Below, one piece after another: positions 1 through 11,357 of a stretch of DNA of 64,000 nucleotides (positions are counted from its first letter, which is position 1; every line of letters starts with the position of its first letter). The stretch is taken from positions 132,448,514 through 132,512,513 of the forward strand of contig OV050031.1 of the NCBI GenBank assembly GCA_920105625.2. The letters run 5' to 3'. Position numbers and translations under genes: made by a program. The stretch is from Clusia tigrina (taxonomy: Eukaryota; Arthropoda; Insecta; Diptera; Clusiidae). The notes below the pieces were generated by a model. That model was not told the origin of the DNA. It did not search any database and saw nothing but the letters and a program-made list of their open reading frames with translations.

Positions 1-29
1 TGCCACGGCGGAGCATAGCAGAAGGTTTG

Positions 30-715
30 CCGAAGGAACCACCACCATAGGGCTCATTCAAGAATGCTGGATACACAATCGCGGTGTACTAGGAATAAAT
101 ATAAAAAATTCACAGGTAAGCTATGATAGAACATGCCAAACCTAGGGCAGCTGTAATATTAAATACTGATATAAAATGCTTGCCATTTACAGAATTCATG
201 GATGGCGACACCTGCAGCCATGATAATAGAGGCTCAGCTGGATGGTAGTAGGATAGAGGTTGTTATGGCCTCGGCCTATTTCCTTGGTGACTCGGAGGAA
301 GTCCCTCCCACAATAAAAAAATTGGTGGAGCACTGTCGGGTCCGCAGGAAGATTATCATAATTGGCAGTGATGCAAATACAGTATGGGGCACCACGGGCA
401 CAAATCAGGTCACTTCTAAACTACTGAATAACTACCAACTTACGGATAGCAAATAAGAGGGACGAACCAACTTATGGTACCTCGACTAGAAGGGAGGTTT
501 TAGATCCTACCTTGACCACGAACAGAGCAATGGACGGGAAATGGAGGGTCTCGGATGAGCCCTCAATTTCTGACCACAGACATATTCTATTCAATCTAAG
601 GGGACTCGAGAAGAGCATTGTGCTCTTTCGAAGCCCCAAAACGACAGACTGGGGAAGATACTCCGAGGGTCTAGCGGCGAAATTGTCAAGTCAGTCTAAG
701 TCAGAACAGACATAG
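30..715 (+). pseudogene. LINE endonuclease (APE-type) domain, broken
   Basis: Segments in different frames encode an APE-like endonuclease. A stretch near 40-90 reads RFAEGTTTIGLIQECW, the N-terminal core with its catalytic E. The open stretch from 202 to 456 contains VVMASAYF and IIIIGSDANTVWG, matching the conserved strand-turn ending in the catalytic D and N. The stretch from 512 to 715 contains ISDHRHILF, the C-terminal SDH motif. In an active LINE this domain nicks target DNA to prime reverse transcription. Stops and frame shifts at about 100-200, 455 and 715 abolish the frame. Confidence 0.8.
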
Positions 716-762
716 TCAATACAGAGGATCCTTAGGGGGCGGTAGCGTTCTTGACTGACTAG

Positions 763-2150
763 ATGGTATCCTCATTTCAGGACTGCTGCCCATTAGGGGT
801 CAAGTCCTCAAATAAGAGGGTTCCCTGGTGGAATTCACAGCTGAATGAACTGCGGGGCGCAGTCAGGAAAGAGTTTAATAAGGCCAAAAGGACGAACGAC
901 TGGGAGAGGTATAGGAGTGTTTTGACGACTAACAGGGAGTTAAGGAAATTCAAGAGGGCCTCATGGAGAAACTTTTGTGAGGAGATTGGGGACGTCCCGG
1001 GAGTACCAAGGGTACACATATCTCTATAAAGGGCGTGTTCGGGTACTAAAAGGCAGTGACGGCGCCTTCACTATCGACTTTGGGGACACACCAGAGCTTC
1101 TTCTGAGAAGTCACTTCCCAGACTGCACGTTTAACGAAACAGGCACGATTATCCCTAGCGTTAGGGGTATCGGCCACGGTGAGCGGGGTGGTCCATCGGT
1201 AAATAGGATCATTTGAAAAAGTACAATGGGCTATACGCTGCCTTGAGTCCTACAAGTCTCCTGGGCCGGACGGTATATTTCCAGCCTGGCTTGCAAAGGT
1301 TTCGGATGTGCTAACCAGAAAGCTGGTTCATATTTTCAGAGCCAGCCTAATGCTGGAAGACATTCCCATGACATGGAAAAAGTTACGTAATCTTTATACC
1401 TAAGGGCGGTAGCAAGCCACCAGACGCGCAAAATCATACAGGCCAATAAGTCTCGTCTCGTGAAGCCGAAAATAGTAGCGTGGGTGGGTCGCATGTTCGA
1501 CCAGAGGATAATAAAGGCCAACCTTGGACTTGTTGAACTCAGGCTCACTGCGGTGAAGGGTTGACCGCAGGGATGGGTTCTGTCCCCGCTGTTGTGGTCA
1601 GTGCTTGTGGATGCCCTACTTGAGGACCTAAATTCTAACGGCTTCAAAACAATAGGATATGCGGCTGACTTGATAGTCATCGCTAGAGGCGACCATGAGG
1701 GACTTGATTCAGAAGGCCCTAAGTAAAACGGAGACCTTCTGTAGGCAGGAAGGGCTGTCAATCAACCCATACAAGTCTACGGTAGTTTCCTTTACGAACA
1801 AAAGGAGCTTTTTTGTTCCTGATTTGAGAGTTAGTGGCATAGAGGTTAAGTATCTGGTGATCACCCTGGATAGTAAACTCACTTGGGGGGATCATCTGGA
1901 GCTGGTGACTGCGAAAGCCACTCGCTCATTATGGGTGACGGATCAGATGCTCGGAAGTCATGGGGTCTCTCACCTCACATGACGCACTGGGCATATAAGC
2001 AGATGGTTAGACAATCTTCCTGTACGGGTATCTCGTATGGTGGGGGAAGACCACGCAGGTAATCGCCATAAGAAAGCTGAGTAAAGTCCAGAGGGTAGCA
2101 TATCTTTGCTTAACGGGGCTATGAAAGCAACCCCGACTGCGGGCATGGAA
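763..2150 (+). pseudogene. LINE reverse transcriptase domain, broken and internally deleted
   Basis: The N-terminal linker (763-1029, with VPWWNSQLNELR) is followed by SYKSPGPDGIFPAWL near 1250, the conserved LINE RT entry motif, then a palm segment near 1560-1690 reading WVLSPLLWSVLVDALL and IGYAADLIVIA. The latter is the YADD box with its first aspartate replaced by alanine. The region expected between (with the AFLD-type aspartate) is missing, so there is an internal deletion. A post-RT thumb segment lies at 1695-1982 (KTETFCRQEGLSINPYKS). The enzyme would be inactive on three counts: frame shifts, deletion, and the changed active site. Confidence 0.8.
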
Positions 2151-2445
2151 GCAGCACTCGACTTAACACCGCTGCATTCAAGAGGAGGCAGGCACGCGGG
2201 CGTTATGGCTTTATGTAGGAAATAGGTACAAGAAAGGGAACCTCACGGGTCAACTCGAGATACTTAACAGGGTAGAGGACATCCTCGACAAAACAAAAAC
2301 CATGTATCAAATGGACATAGCCTACTACTTTGCAAGAAGGTACAGAGTCCTGTTTCCTACAAGGCTGCAATGGGGTCTAGGTCCGTCATGGGTAAACGAT
2401 GACTTACAAAAGTGGGACACTGATATATAAAAAACGTCTACGGGC

Positions 2446-3207
2446 GTGGGCGTGGAAATAGTGGGCCTTAGAGCACATATCTCACTCTGCTTATGCAATG
2501 GTGTGACTGTGTTTCTGGCCGAATTATTTGCGAAACTGGAGGCGGTGAGCTTCCTGAACAGCAGGCAACCTATAAGAGTTAAAATCAATATACTCTCAGA
2601 TAGTCAGGCTGCATTAAAAGCACTCAACAAATACTCTTACACTTCGAAAATACCTTGGGAGTGCCACTGTGCACTCAACAGACTGGCGACACACAACAGA
2701 CTTTCTTTGGTGTGAATTCCAGGCCATGAGGGACACGCAAGCAACGAAGCAGCGGACATACCGGCTAAGGAAGGGGCAGACAACCCCTAAATAGGACCAT
2801 GTCCAATGTTCAGATTCAATAAGCATTTCAGTTCAGATTCAACAAGCATTCAGATTCAAAACTGGACGACGCAGCTGAAAAATGAGTACTGGAACAGATT
2901 AGAGGGAATGAGGCACTCGAAGAGGTTCCTGTGTTTCCACGTAGAAAAGTCTAAATTGGCCCTATCACTAAGAAGAAATCATCTGAGGATAATGAGCGGT
3001 TCGTTTAGGGGTCACTTTCACATAATGGGCCTCGCTGATACCAAATTATGTAGATTTTGCCTAGAAGACGATGAGTCTATGGGGCATCTAATCGCCTGTT
3101 GCCCGCCACTTACACGAACAAGAGGCAAACATTTTCTCGGAGATGACGACCTGATGCAAACATCGCAGAAAAGATCTGATTCAATTTTTCAGCACAGTAA
3201 TCACTAA
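2446..3207 (+). pseudogene. LINE RNase H domain and CCHC-like tail, broken
   Basis: RNase H is recognisable from VFLAELFAKLEAV (catalytic E), ILSDSQAALKAL (catalytic D, about 2605-2640) and, after a stop near 2713, GHEGHASNEAAD (final catalytic D). A tail follows at 2806-3207 with CRFCLEDDESMGHLIACC, the C-x2-C-x8-H-x4-C cluster typical of LINEs with RNase H. A short direct duplication is visible at about 2812-2850 (TTCAGATTCAA... twice). The same motifs occur in the minus-strand copy at 37975-39178. Confidence 0.8.
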
Positions 3208-3278
3208 TGAATGAATGTAATGAATGGTCTGGCACAATAGACCTCTGTGGTCGCAGTGCCTACGGGCGAGGGCCCAGT

Positions 3279-3790
3279 GACACGTAATTGCATACTTTTA
3301 GGAATCCATCTGGAGTTTGAGAATGAATGCACCACCCTATGTATTTAAGGCAAGAAACAATCCATGGAGATAAAAACTTTTTTCGAGGTGTAGATGATGG
3401 TGTAGGGAATGTTCTCGAAAATAAAAGGTTGCTCAAGAATCCTCTTTTGAGGTGTATATAAGATTCGAGAATGATCCAGAAACTTCTTTCATAGTGTGGA
3501 ATTTTCTACTTGAACCATTCGAAAACTATATAAGCTGCCAGCAGTTCGAAGTCGAGAACAGTTGAAAAGCAACCGTAACAGTGTGTACATCGCACATTTT
3601 AATTGAAGCAGCAGTATTTGTAATTGTGCTTAAGAAATAATGAAGTCATTAATGAATTATGAAATAAAGTGCAAATTGTAATAAAGTAAACTTTAAGCCG
3701 AATACTAAGTGTGAAAATGGTAATAATTAAATAAAGTTAATTATTTTAATTTAACCAGCGATTGTTTGATTACCACACGAGCCAGTGGTA
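3279..3790 (+). mobile_element. LTR-like segment (solo or orphan LTR), tentative
   Basis: This stretch has the order expected of an LTR: an upstream regulatory part, a TATA box (TATATAAG at 3527-3534), a presumptive start site about 25-30 bases on, then several AATAAA signals (about 3662-3740) before an end near ACCACACGAGCCA at about 3770-3785. Just downstream, TTGTCAGGAGGGC occurs twice (about 3820 and 3851), as in repeated leader sequence. It begins soon after the 3' end of the preceding LINE. I find no partner LTR or coding internal region in the window, so exact termini and family are unknown. Confidence 0.45.
3400..3560 (+). promoter_or_regulatory. Promoter with heat-shock-element-like arrays and TATA box
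   Basis: Units of the HSF-binding consensus (alternating GAA/TTC every 5 bp) are visible. GAA 3407, TTC 3412, GAA 3417 form a perfect three-unit element. TTC 3464, GAA 3469, ATC 3474 (one mismatch), GAA 3479, TTC 3484 form a five-unit array. GAA 3499 and TTC 3504 form a further pair. TATATAAG follows at 3527-3534, and the downstream leader is A-rich, as in fly hsp genes. The pattern is seen directly; heat inducibility is inferred. Confidence 0.55.
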
Positions 3791-4890
3791 CGAATCCGAG
3801 TATCTAGAGTTCCAGTAAATTGTCAGGAGGGCGATTTTCTTATAGTATAAGTTGTCAGGAGGGCAATTTCCTAACAATATAATCAGAGCTAGTATCTCTA
3901 CAGTTTCATATATATGTTTGCGATAATTTAGTTAACAGTTCAGGTTCATGTGCTATAGCTTCAGGCCTTTGAGCCAATCTGTAGTATAAAAAAAAACGTA
4001 ATCATTTTCTACATTTACGTTGCTATTTGGGATATTATCGCAGCTTCATAAGGTGTTTTGCCATTCAGCGCTTTTGTAGGCTATCGGGTGTTTTAAGTGA
4101 GCTGATATTGCTTCCGCAGATAAAAATTGTTTTAACTTCGAGTGAACCAGTATACTTCTGCCCATTTCGACAAGGATTCTATTACTCTTCTCTGTGGTTA
4201 ATTTTTGCTCTAGCGTATAAGCGGTAGGTAATTGGAGTGCAACGGAATTATCTTTGAGAAAATTGATCTAAATCTTTTTTAGCATATTTCCGACGAACAC
4301 GACGAAGCGCTTTTTCTTTCCTGTCTGGCATTCGATAAGGTTATTAAATGTAACGAAAGGATCAAATACTTCATCTTTGGATTTTAAGAAACATACAAAA
4401 CTTTTTCTTGACTTGTTAATATATGAGTATGTGATGAAATACTTAGAACCATTTCTTACTAAAGGATCCGAAGTATATTTCAGCTAGATTTTTTCTGGCT
4501 TTAGAAAAGGATTGTGTAGGTGTGTTACTCAACATGCAAGTGTGACACGATACCTTGCACGATGCTATTTTTATAAAGGTCATGTAGGCATAATATATAT
4601 GCCAAAATAGGTTATGGCCCAGCACAACTTTATCTTGCGCTACTAAACAGTATTTCTTTTCAATATGTTTAAAAATAACACCCTGTTAATATATGTCAGT
4701 TTCATCTTTATTTCTCATTATAGCAAATTTTTCATCGCATTCTAAAGTAATATATTTTTCAGTTGCTCGACTTACTGACAAGAATTTTTTTTTAATATCC
4801 GGCACATAAACATAAAATATTGCTAAAAATCATTTTGAATATTTCCGTCATTATTTTTAAAGTTCCCATTCTCTCTGTTTTATTGTACTT
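3790..4890. other. AT-rich non-coding stretch, nothing recognised
   Basis: Only short, low-complexity reading frames occur here (for example 4027-4227 plus and 4443-4625 minus), without recognisable motifs or codon bias. I see no gene, RNA or clear repeat beyond the short duplicated leader-like motif at its left edge. Confidence 0.5.
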
Positions 4891-5700
4891 TACTGCAGCT
4901 CAAGAATGATAGAGGAGAAGATTTCGCATTGCGCAGGTCCGTTATAATTTTCTTTCTGAGTTTGACATTTCTTCGCTGGGCTGTGACGTCAACATAGCAA
5001 AAACTACATAAGCCTCGTTTCACACAAACGGCAACGCCGCGACACGGCGGTGATAAATATACACAAAACTGCACAACAAAGTCCCAAAACAATATTTAAA
5101 TTTTAGATGCCGCAGTCCGACTCTATATGAAATTAGTCACCGTGCGATAAAATCATTTGTCCCCAGAAACTAAAAATAGGTCTCCTCCGCTCTTTTTTGT
5201 GTTTTATGTTTTTATTGGATTTCTTATACAATGGAGCGTAGATTTACGTACACACACTTTGCATTAAGGCAATAGTAATTCAATTTGAACTTTCTGGAGT
5301 CTCATATGTAAGTAAGTAGGTATATAAATTTCTTCTGCAAGTGCCAAAAAATCAATTTTCCAAAGAAATTAAGAAAGGTCTGTCTCGTCTGTTTTTTGTT
5401 TTGTTTTTCAGCCACAATCATAGATTGCCTGATCGTGTGAAGTTCTTGGAATGAGCATACACACTTTTCGCCGTTGTAGTGAGTTTTGTGCTGTTTTGTG
5501 TATATTTATCATCGCCGTGTCGCGCCGTTCGTGTAAAAACGAGGCTAATGCGGATAGGTACTTTTTTGACATTTCTCTTTGCAACCATGCTATAGTGACA
5601 TAGATGCGCAGAACAAAAAATTTTTGTTCTCAGCTTTGCGCAATCTTTGTTTCTATTATTTTTGACTGCAGCTAATAAGATTTGTTCATTGTGAGCGGAT
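4890..5700. repeat. Long imperfect inverted repeat (foldback/MITE-like)
   Basis: The arm at 5011-5075 (starting AGCCTCGTTT and including CGCGACACGGCGGTGATAAA) is matched, inverted, by about 5484-5546 (including TTTATCATCGCCGTGTCGCG and ending CGAGGCT). Weaker inverted similarity extends outward on both sides to about 4890 and 5700 (GCAGCTCAAGAATGATAGA against an inverted GCAGTCAAAAATAATAGA; TTTGACATTTCT on both). The roughly 400-base loop contains a weakly similar direct pair near 5165-5215 and 5360-5412 (AGGTCTCCTCCGCTC / AGGTCTGTCTCGTCTG). No coding sequence lies inside. This fits a non-autonomous foldback or MITE-type element. Confidence 0.6.
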
Positions 5701-5939
5701 AATGAATGATTGCACATCTTTGCGCTAGCGCAGCTGTCTAACACCCACACAGTCTTATTACATGAGCGTCAGTTGCAGCTAATAAAGCTTGCTACTTTTA
5801 CTTTTTATAATGACCATATTGTCCACATTTGAAGCATTGACCATTGGCTTGGTTTTTGTTAAAAGATTTGTTAGTGGTGTCATTCGAATATATTTTTATT
5901 CACTTTTACTTTAAAAAAATGTAGTTTCAACTATCAGAA

Positions 5940-6740
5940 AGTGGCTTGGCGAGGGTATGGACATATATAACGATCAGAATCACTGAATAATTTTTATATT
6001 GTACATCAGTCTGTCCGTCTGTAGCCACTCACACCACCGTTAGAGATATCTTTGGAAAAGTATAGTCTGGACTAAGTTACATAATGAGATTGTTATATGA
6101 GCCGACTTGGACAAAAACCACGCCTACCTTCCGTATAAGCAACTTTTTCACCACTTTTAAACTGACTATAACTTCGGACCAATTCATGTAATAGTGAAGC
6201 AATTTGGTAGTTATGTAGTTTTGACTTCTACTAAACACTATACAAAATATGGGTAGACATTATATATTAACTGCTATGCCAACTATTAAAAAATATTCAG
6301 AATTTAGATATTAAATTCTGAATATTTTTTAATAATAATAATAATTTATAGTTTATGGACGAAATTTTATGAGAAATAGCATTTGAACAACATACAGCTA
6401 ACTGCAAGAAGTGAGATTGATCAGACACGCCCACTTTCTTTATAAGCAACTTTAAAGACTAAAATTAAAATTAGCTTACCCATGTTAGTATTGATGCTCA
6501 TAAGGTGTGTGGAAAATGTGGGGATCATACTACAACTGCAATTCCCAACAACTAACCAAAAATCATTACTAGGTTCCTATACAAGGTTCATTAACGAAAT
6601 TTCACAGGAGATTGCGGGTACTAACATCAATCACCACACAAAAAGTGGCGAGTAATTATAACAGCCACACCCACTATTTACACATTTTTAAATCTTAAGA
6701 CCTATATAATATAGTAGTCAAATTATTTAGTTTATGTTAG
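5940..6740 (+). repeat. Dispersed repeat related to an inverted copy at 11135-11330
   Basis: The stretch near 5995-6140 (GTCTGTCCGTCTGTAGCCAC, CACCGTTAGAGATATCTT, TATATGAGCCGACTTGGACA) is matched by the reverse complement of 11135-11330. The same block style (accacgcctacc, cacgcccactttctttataagcaac, cacacccactattta) continues to about 6680. There is no open frame. Such blocks are common dispersed repeats in fly genomes; I cannot name the family. A short self-complementary stretch lies at about 6294-6330 (AAAAAATATTCAGAATTTA, then its inverse). Confidence 0.55.
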
Positions 6741-8460
6741 GCGGATTCGATTCGCCACTCTATCGAGGATAGGATAGACTTTTGTTTGGAGAAAGTTATC
6801 CAGTAAATTATACTCGCATGAAACGAGCGAATTTTCTATACTCGATAAAAAGTGCTTCCAAATTGAAATCAACTAGAATAAAACTTTCCCATACAAATTT
6901 CCTTGCGATTTTTTATATTTTAGCTGATTAAATTTAAAGAAAACCAAAATTTATCTTTGGATTTAGTTTTTATTTTTTTGTTATTATTGTGTTGATTTCA
7001 ATTATATTCAAATGATGAATTTGTATATATGTGTAGTATAAAACTATAGTCTTAGGGTTCTATATGTATTTATTTTTTTATTTGTGTTCAAAATAAACTT
7101 ATATTTTCTTACTATGTACTCGTATATCAGTAATTTCAATTATTTTAGATAGTTATGAAAGCAGAATTCTATGAACATGTTACAATATACTGCATAAGAA
7201 ACTTTCGATCCACCTGTGTTCACTTCTCAACTTAAACTGGAACTGGTATGTAGGTGCCAAAAACTCCTATATGGCCTGACAGTTAGCTGCTCTTCTATCA
7301 GGGCTCCGAGCACCGTGGGAAGGAGCTAGGAAATTGCACAGTATAAAAAATATAAAAAAGTAAATGTTTAAAAACACAGTTGAAACTGTGCTGCTAAGTA
7401 TACCACTTACTCGTGTGCTATTTTATTCGCACAACTCAATATGAGATCGATACAAGTTATGAATCGAATGCACCTATTAGTAAGTATATTGACGCTACAA
7501 AGCCATATACAAGAAATGGAGCGATCAGATAAAGGGCAAGCCTCCCTCCCATATAATGAACTTTGGGAGTCCTCTTTAAGAAAATATTCCTATCTATGCA
7601 GATATATGAATACAAATAGCAGTATATTTTAGGTCACTAGTAGTGTCGCAATACTAGCGTAAAATAAGCAACTATTTAATTTGCGTTTTTGTTTTCTGCG
7701 TAACCTTTAAGCTAAAGGAGCTAAAGGAGTTTCTGTTCAATTGAAAAATTCAGAATCTTATACAATATTTTGTAGAAAATGAATTGTTAATTTTAACCTT
7801 CGTCCATTTAGAGCAACCCACTTTTGCGGTTTATAGGAAGGTACGGTGAAGTCGACTAATGGCAACTGCCAACTAGCAGCTGGCGACTGGCATGATTGGA
7901 ATTTTGGTCATATTTGACTTGCGCTGTATATTACCGTTGTCACCTGAGTCGTGTGTTTGCGAAACCCTTACGGCCGCACAATCCATAAATGGTAGCCCCC
8001 GGTAGTCATTACCAGAATTCACAAATGTAAATAATGTAATGTGAAGAAATTCACAGTATTGAGAAATAAATACCTCGTGACTATCTGAATGAAAAAATGA
8101 TTTCGCGTTAAATCTAACACCTACATTGGTGGAATTATTCTTATGCACTAGGAAAATGTACCGTTGCACTATTGGGCACCCGACAGAATTGTGGCTTCGT
8201 CTAGTTGACTTGCAAACATCAAAGTTATTTGCATTCCCCAACTGCAAGCTAGAACTACTTTCTTTTGGAAGGAGCTTTGAGTCTGGCCTAAAAGAAATTA
8301 GAGTAGTCTCGTTTCAGTGAAATGAACGCTTACGCTTGAATATCATAAGTTCAGTCGCCCATAATATGTTTGAAATATTAGACGTGGTCGGAGAAAAATC
8401 ACCATGATCTCACTTCAATGTGAATACCTTGCTGTTGAATCTTCCCACCCCAGATGTTTT
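6740..8460. other. No recognised gene
   Basis: AT-rich DNA with isolated short frames: 7441-7632 plus (63 codons) and 7873-8247 minus (124 codons). Neither shows a domain, signal peptide or codon pattern I recognise. The 124-codon frame is the longest but lies beside a LINE fragment and may be chance or decayed element sequence. The locally GC-richer patch at 7850-8000 is not explained. Confidence 0.4.
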
Positions 8461-9240
8461 TAGACAAGGAGAGGCCCTAAAGACTATCTGCACAATAGGC
8501 AGTGGGTGGTTGTACGTTGGAATCTTGAATTTATTGTTGGCACTAATTCGATCCCCGCATATCCTATAACTGAAAGGCGGTACTGTATAAAAATTCCAGA
8601 GGCAGGCAATAGTGTCGTATTTTCACGGATGGTTCCTAAATAGATATTGGATCGGGTTCTGGGGTTGTCGTGGAACTCAACAGTGGTCAGCTCCATTACG
8701 CGCTTGGTTTTCATGCTTCTTCCTTTCAGGCGAAAGCTTATGTCATTCTAAGGGCGATGGACTGCATGTTGGAAAGCAGATGGCGTGGCAGAAGTATTTG
8801 TGTCTGCAGTGACAGTCAGGCTGCACGGAAGGCCTTCCTCTGCCCCTTGACACTTCCAAGTTGGTGCTGTTGTGCAAATCCAGATTGAATGAGAGTTTCA
8901 GGACACATGGCTGTTATGGGGAATGAAGTCGCGGACAAACTAGCGAATAAAGGATTTGAGACCAGTTTTCCTGGCCCGGAATTTGATATTCCCGTACCTT
9001 TTGCTACCATTAAGGCCACTATTAGTAATTGTGTTGCCTGTGTTCAGAATCCCGGATGGGGCTATAAGAGGCAGCAGATGGGGAAAGGCTATGCTGCCTG
9101 TTATTTCAGATAGAACGTCAAGGTTTCCTCTGTCACTTGCTAGGAGAGACTGCAGGCTTCTGGTAGGAAGGATGATATGGCATTTTGCAGGGGCTAAGCA
9201 TATACAAATATAGGCATTGTAGACAGTGCACTTTGCCAGC
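8460..9240 (+). pseudogene. LINE RNase H fragment (second family), plus copy
   Basis: The frame from about 8612 reads IFTDGS (catalytic D of RNase H), then after a stop GSGSGVVVELNSGQLHYALG and FQAKAYVILRAMD (catalytic E region), then SICVCSDSQAARKAF (catalytic D). After a gap, SGHMAVMGNEVADKLANKG (final catalytic D) follows at 8889-8960. This is the type-1 RNase H of an I/R1-like LINE. The bases before 8610 resemble sequence upstream of the same domain in the minus copy at 9730-10070. RT and endonuclease are absent and stops interrupt, so it is a truncated fragment. Confidence 0.75.
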
Positions 9241-9720
9241 TCTTTATGCCCCGATTTCGAATCAGGTTCGAGGTATTTTTGACTGACATAATAAGTAGTG
9301 TAAGCTTCGTCGGATTTGGGACACACGATCAACTCAGGTTTGTTCACAAATCAGGTATTAAAAGAAAAAAAGGGGAACGTCTAATATAGTTCAGTGGATT
9401 TATTGTACTCTGAGTGCTATATATGAATAGTTTTACCGATAAAAAAAGTTATTTTTTAAAAGTAGTACCAATTGATAGAAAAAACTTTGAAGCTCTATCG
9501 GAAATGACCAGGCACCATAACTTTTGCCATCTGCTAAAACTAAAACTTGCCCTAATGGCAGCAAAAGTATTCAAGCAGAACAAATTCCAGGCCAGTAAAA
9601 TATTTTCCGGAAGTTTCTTCGTTACTCCATTCCGAAAAGTCCATGTGCCCTGAAACCCTTATTAGCATCAAGTATTATGTTTTCTAACATAACTTAATCT
9701 GGATTACACAACTTAACTAG
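9240..9720. other. Spacer between two opposed LINE fragments
   Basis: A 79-codon plus frame (9414-9653) shows no motif I recognise. The stretch to about 9350 may be the degenerate tail of the plus LINE copy. Nothing else is supported. Confidence 0.35.
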
Positions 9721-9729
9721 CTTGGATGG

Positions 9730-10510
9730 AAGGAGATGAGGAAAACAAACATCACAGCCTGACAGTTTCTGCAAACACAAATGCTTATGCAACAATATCC
9801 ACTTTCAGCCACATAGTCCATTGGCCTAAAGATCCAAAATACTTCGCCCTAAATTACCGAAGCCTGATGACTAAGGGCATAATGAAGCTGAACGCCGTTG
9901 TGTTCCAGAGCGCGATCCAATATTTGTTCTGGGGCCATCAGTGAAAATATGACAACTATAAGTGAAAGTTTTGAATTTTTATGCAGTACTGCGTTTCGCA
10001 TCGGATATGTGGCCATTGATTCAAAGGGCATAGGATCGGCAATATATTCGAGGGCGCAAAAAATTTTCAAGAATTGTCAAAAAATTTACACAGTAGTTCA
10101 ACGTGCAATTTGCAATTTGGATAACTGACATGTGACTCCCTTGCGTGTTGCGTGGAGAATGAAAGTTTCGATCTTCATCCCTCGAGTAGGCAGACGTATA
10201 TTAGTTTTAACGGGGTAGACTGGTAGACTTTTTAACTCACAGATATCATAGTCATTTATGTTGATGAGATAAGAGTCAAACACCATACAATAGAGATATG
10301 AAAAAAGCACGCTATCCTGAAGGTAACCCTTCTTTACATTTGACGATAACCACAGATCCTGACAACCTCGTATCACAACAACCCTATTAAATGAATCTAA
10401 TAAACAAGATAATGTAGAAACTAACATCATGCAGATGAGCAGATCTACATATTCTGTAGAAGGTAATAGTATCAAAAGCACCATGTATGTCTGCAAAGAT
10501 ACGTACAACG
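9730..10510 (-). pseudogene. LINE RT and RNase H fragment, minus copy of the same family
   Basis: On the minus strand, 10340-10230 encodes LQDSVLFSYLYCMVFDSYLI, recognisable as a decayed form of the LINE palm segment with motif QGGVLSPLLW. Further on, 9850-10070 encodes a decayed RNase H N-terminus (VVIFS, HNGVQLHYALSHQAS). 9730-9840 continues as WIFRPMDYVAES and SICVCRNCQAVM, which aligns with the plus copy (VILRAMDCMLES, SICVCSDSQAAR). The catalytic SDSQ is changed to RNCQ here. The two copies face each other across 9240-9730. Confidence 0.65.
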
Positions 10511-11130
10511 TTCAGCTAACATCAGCACATGCTACCTAAGCTTTCGGCTCGCTATATATTATTAGTGAGAGTAAGATAATAATAACGAGTCTGAAGTCGA
10601 CTTCGAAACACGTTTTACCTCTCCTTGTGTGTGCGAGTTCAACAATTTTCTTCATAAATCATCATTAGGAGGATATCTAAAGCAATTTTCGATAGAGTAC
10701 GTTGAGTTGATTATAATAGAGGGAGATGTGGCCTTTTTCTGATTGCCCTCTTTCTTGTGTATTGCTTTATGGCGTCTATATTCGTACTAATATAAAATTT
10801 CGTCCAAAAATATTGTGTATGTCGTAAGTTATGATCCCCATATTTTGCAAGTACATTTCTGCCAATTTTTTTCCGATAGTATCAATACGAGCATACGTAG
10901 GTTAATTTTAATTTTAGACCGGAAAGCTTCTCTCATCAAAAGTGGGCCAAGCCTTTCTCTGATCAACCTCATTTCTTGCAGTTCGCTTTATAATGTCCAC
11001 ATGTTGCTTTTCGCAATCTCTTCCATAAATCTTTATTTAAGTTATAAATATTATAGTTAGTATATACCGCTCACTTTTTACATAGTGGTTACTAGGACCC
11101 ACATATACATGCGATAATATTGCATCAATT
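10510..11130. other. No recognised gene
   Basis: AT-rich, with one 81-codon plus frame at 10815-11060 lacking known motifs. No RNA gene, repeat array or element end can be supported. Confidence 0.4.
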
Positions 11131-11134
11131 CGAG

Positions 11135-11330
11135 TATACGAGTATATGGGAGGTAGGTGCGGTGTCTGTCCAAATCGGCTCATATAGCAATCTGGTTCTG
11201 TATCCTTGTCCAGACTTACTGTTCCAAAGTTTCATTAAGATATCTCTAACGGTGTAGAAAAAAAGTGGTTACAGATGGACTGACGGATGGAAGGACAGAG
11301 GGACAAATGGAAAATTTAAACTGTTCAGAA
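11135..11330 (-). repeat. Dispersed repeat, inverted relative to 5940-6740
   Basis: The reverse complement carries CCACTTTTTTTCTACACCGT, AGAGATATCTT, TCTGGACAAGG and TATATGAGCCGATTTGGACA, colinear with 6015-6115 on the plus strand. It directly abuts the mariner remnant that follows. Confidence 0.6.
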
Positions 11331-11357
11331 AGTGATTATGTTGAACGCGCTTCAAAG

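Larger units (their letters stand above)
1..3300 (+). mobile_element. Degenerate RNase H-bearing LINE (R1/LOA/I group), 5' end outside window
   Basis: A non-LTR retrotransposon body reads on the plus strand in the canonical order endonuclease, reverse transcriptase, RNase H, C-terminal CCHC-like tail, with many stops and frame changes. The first bases are already inside the endonuclease, so the element begins upstream of the window. The 3' untranslated end around 3215-3265 has a motif (CACAATAGA, then TGGTCGCAGTGC) that recurs, inverted, at about 37975-38025 and partly near 43391, so several copies of one family are present. The RNase H plus tail architecture is known from the I, LOA and R1-related clades; I cannot choose between them without alignment. 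It is a dead copy. Confidence 0.85.

Noticed and set aside
7873..8247. 124-codon minus frame as a host gene
   Set aside because: No recognisable domain or splice signals, and it lies in decayed repeat surroundings; left as unassigned.
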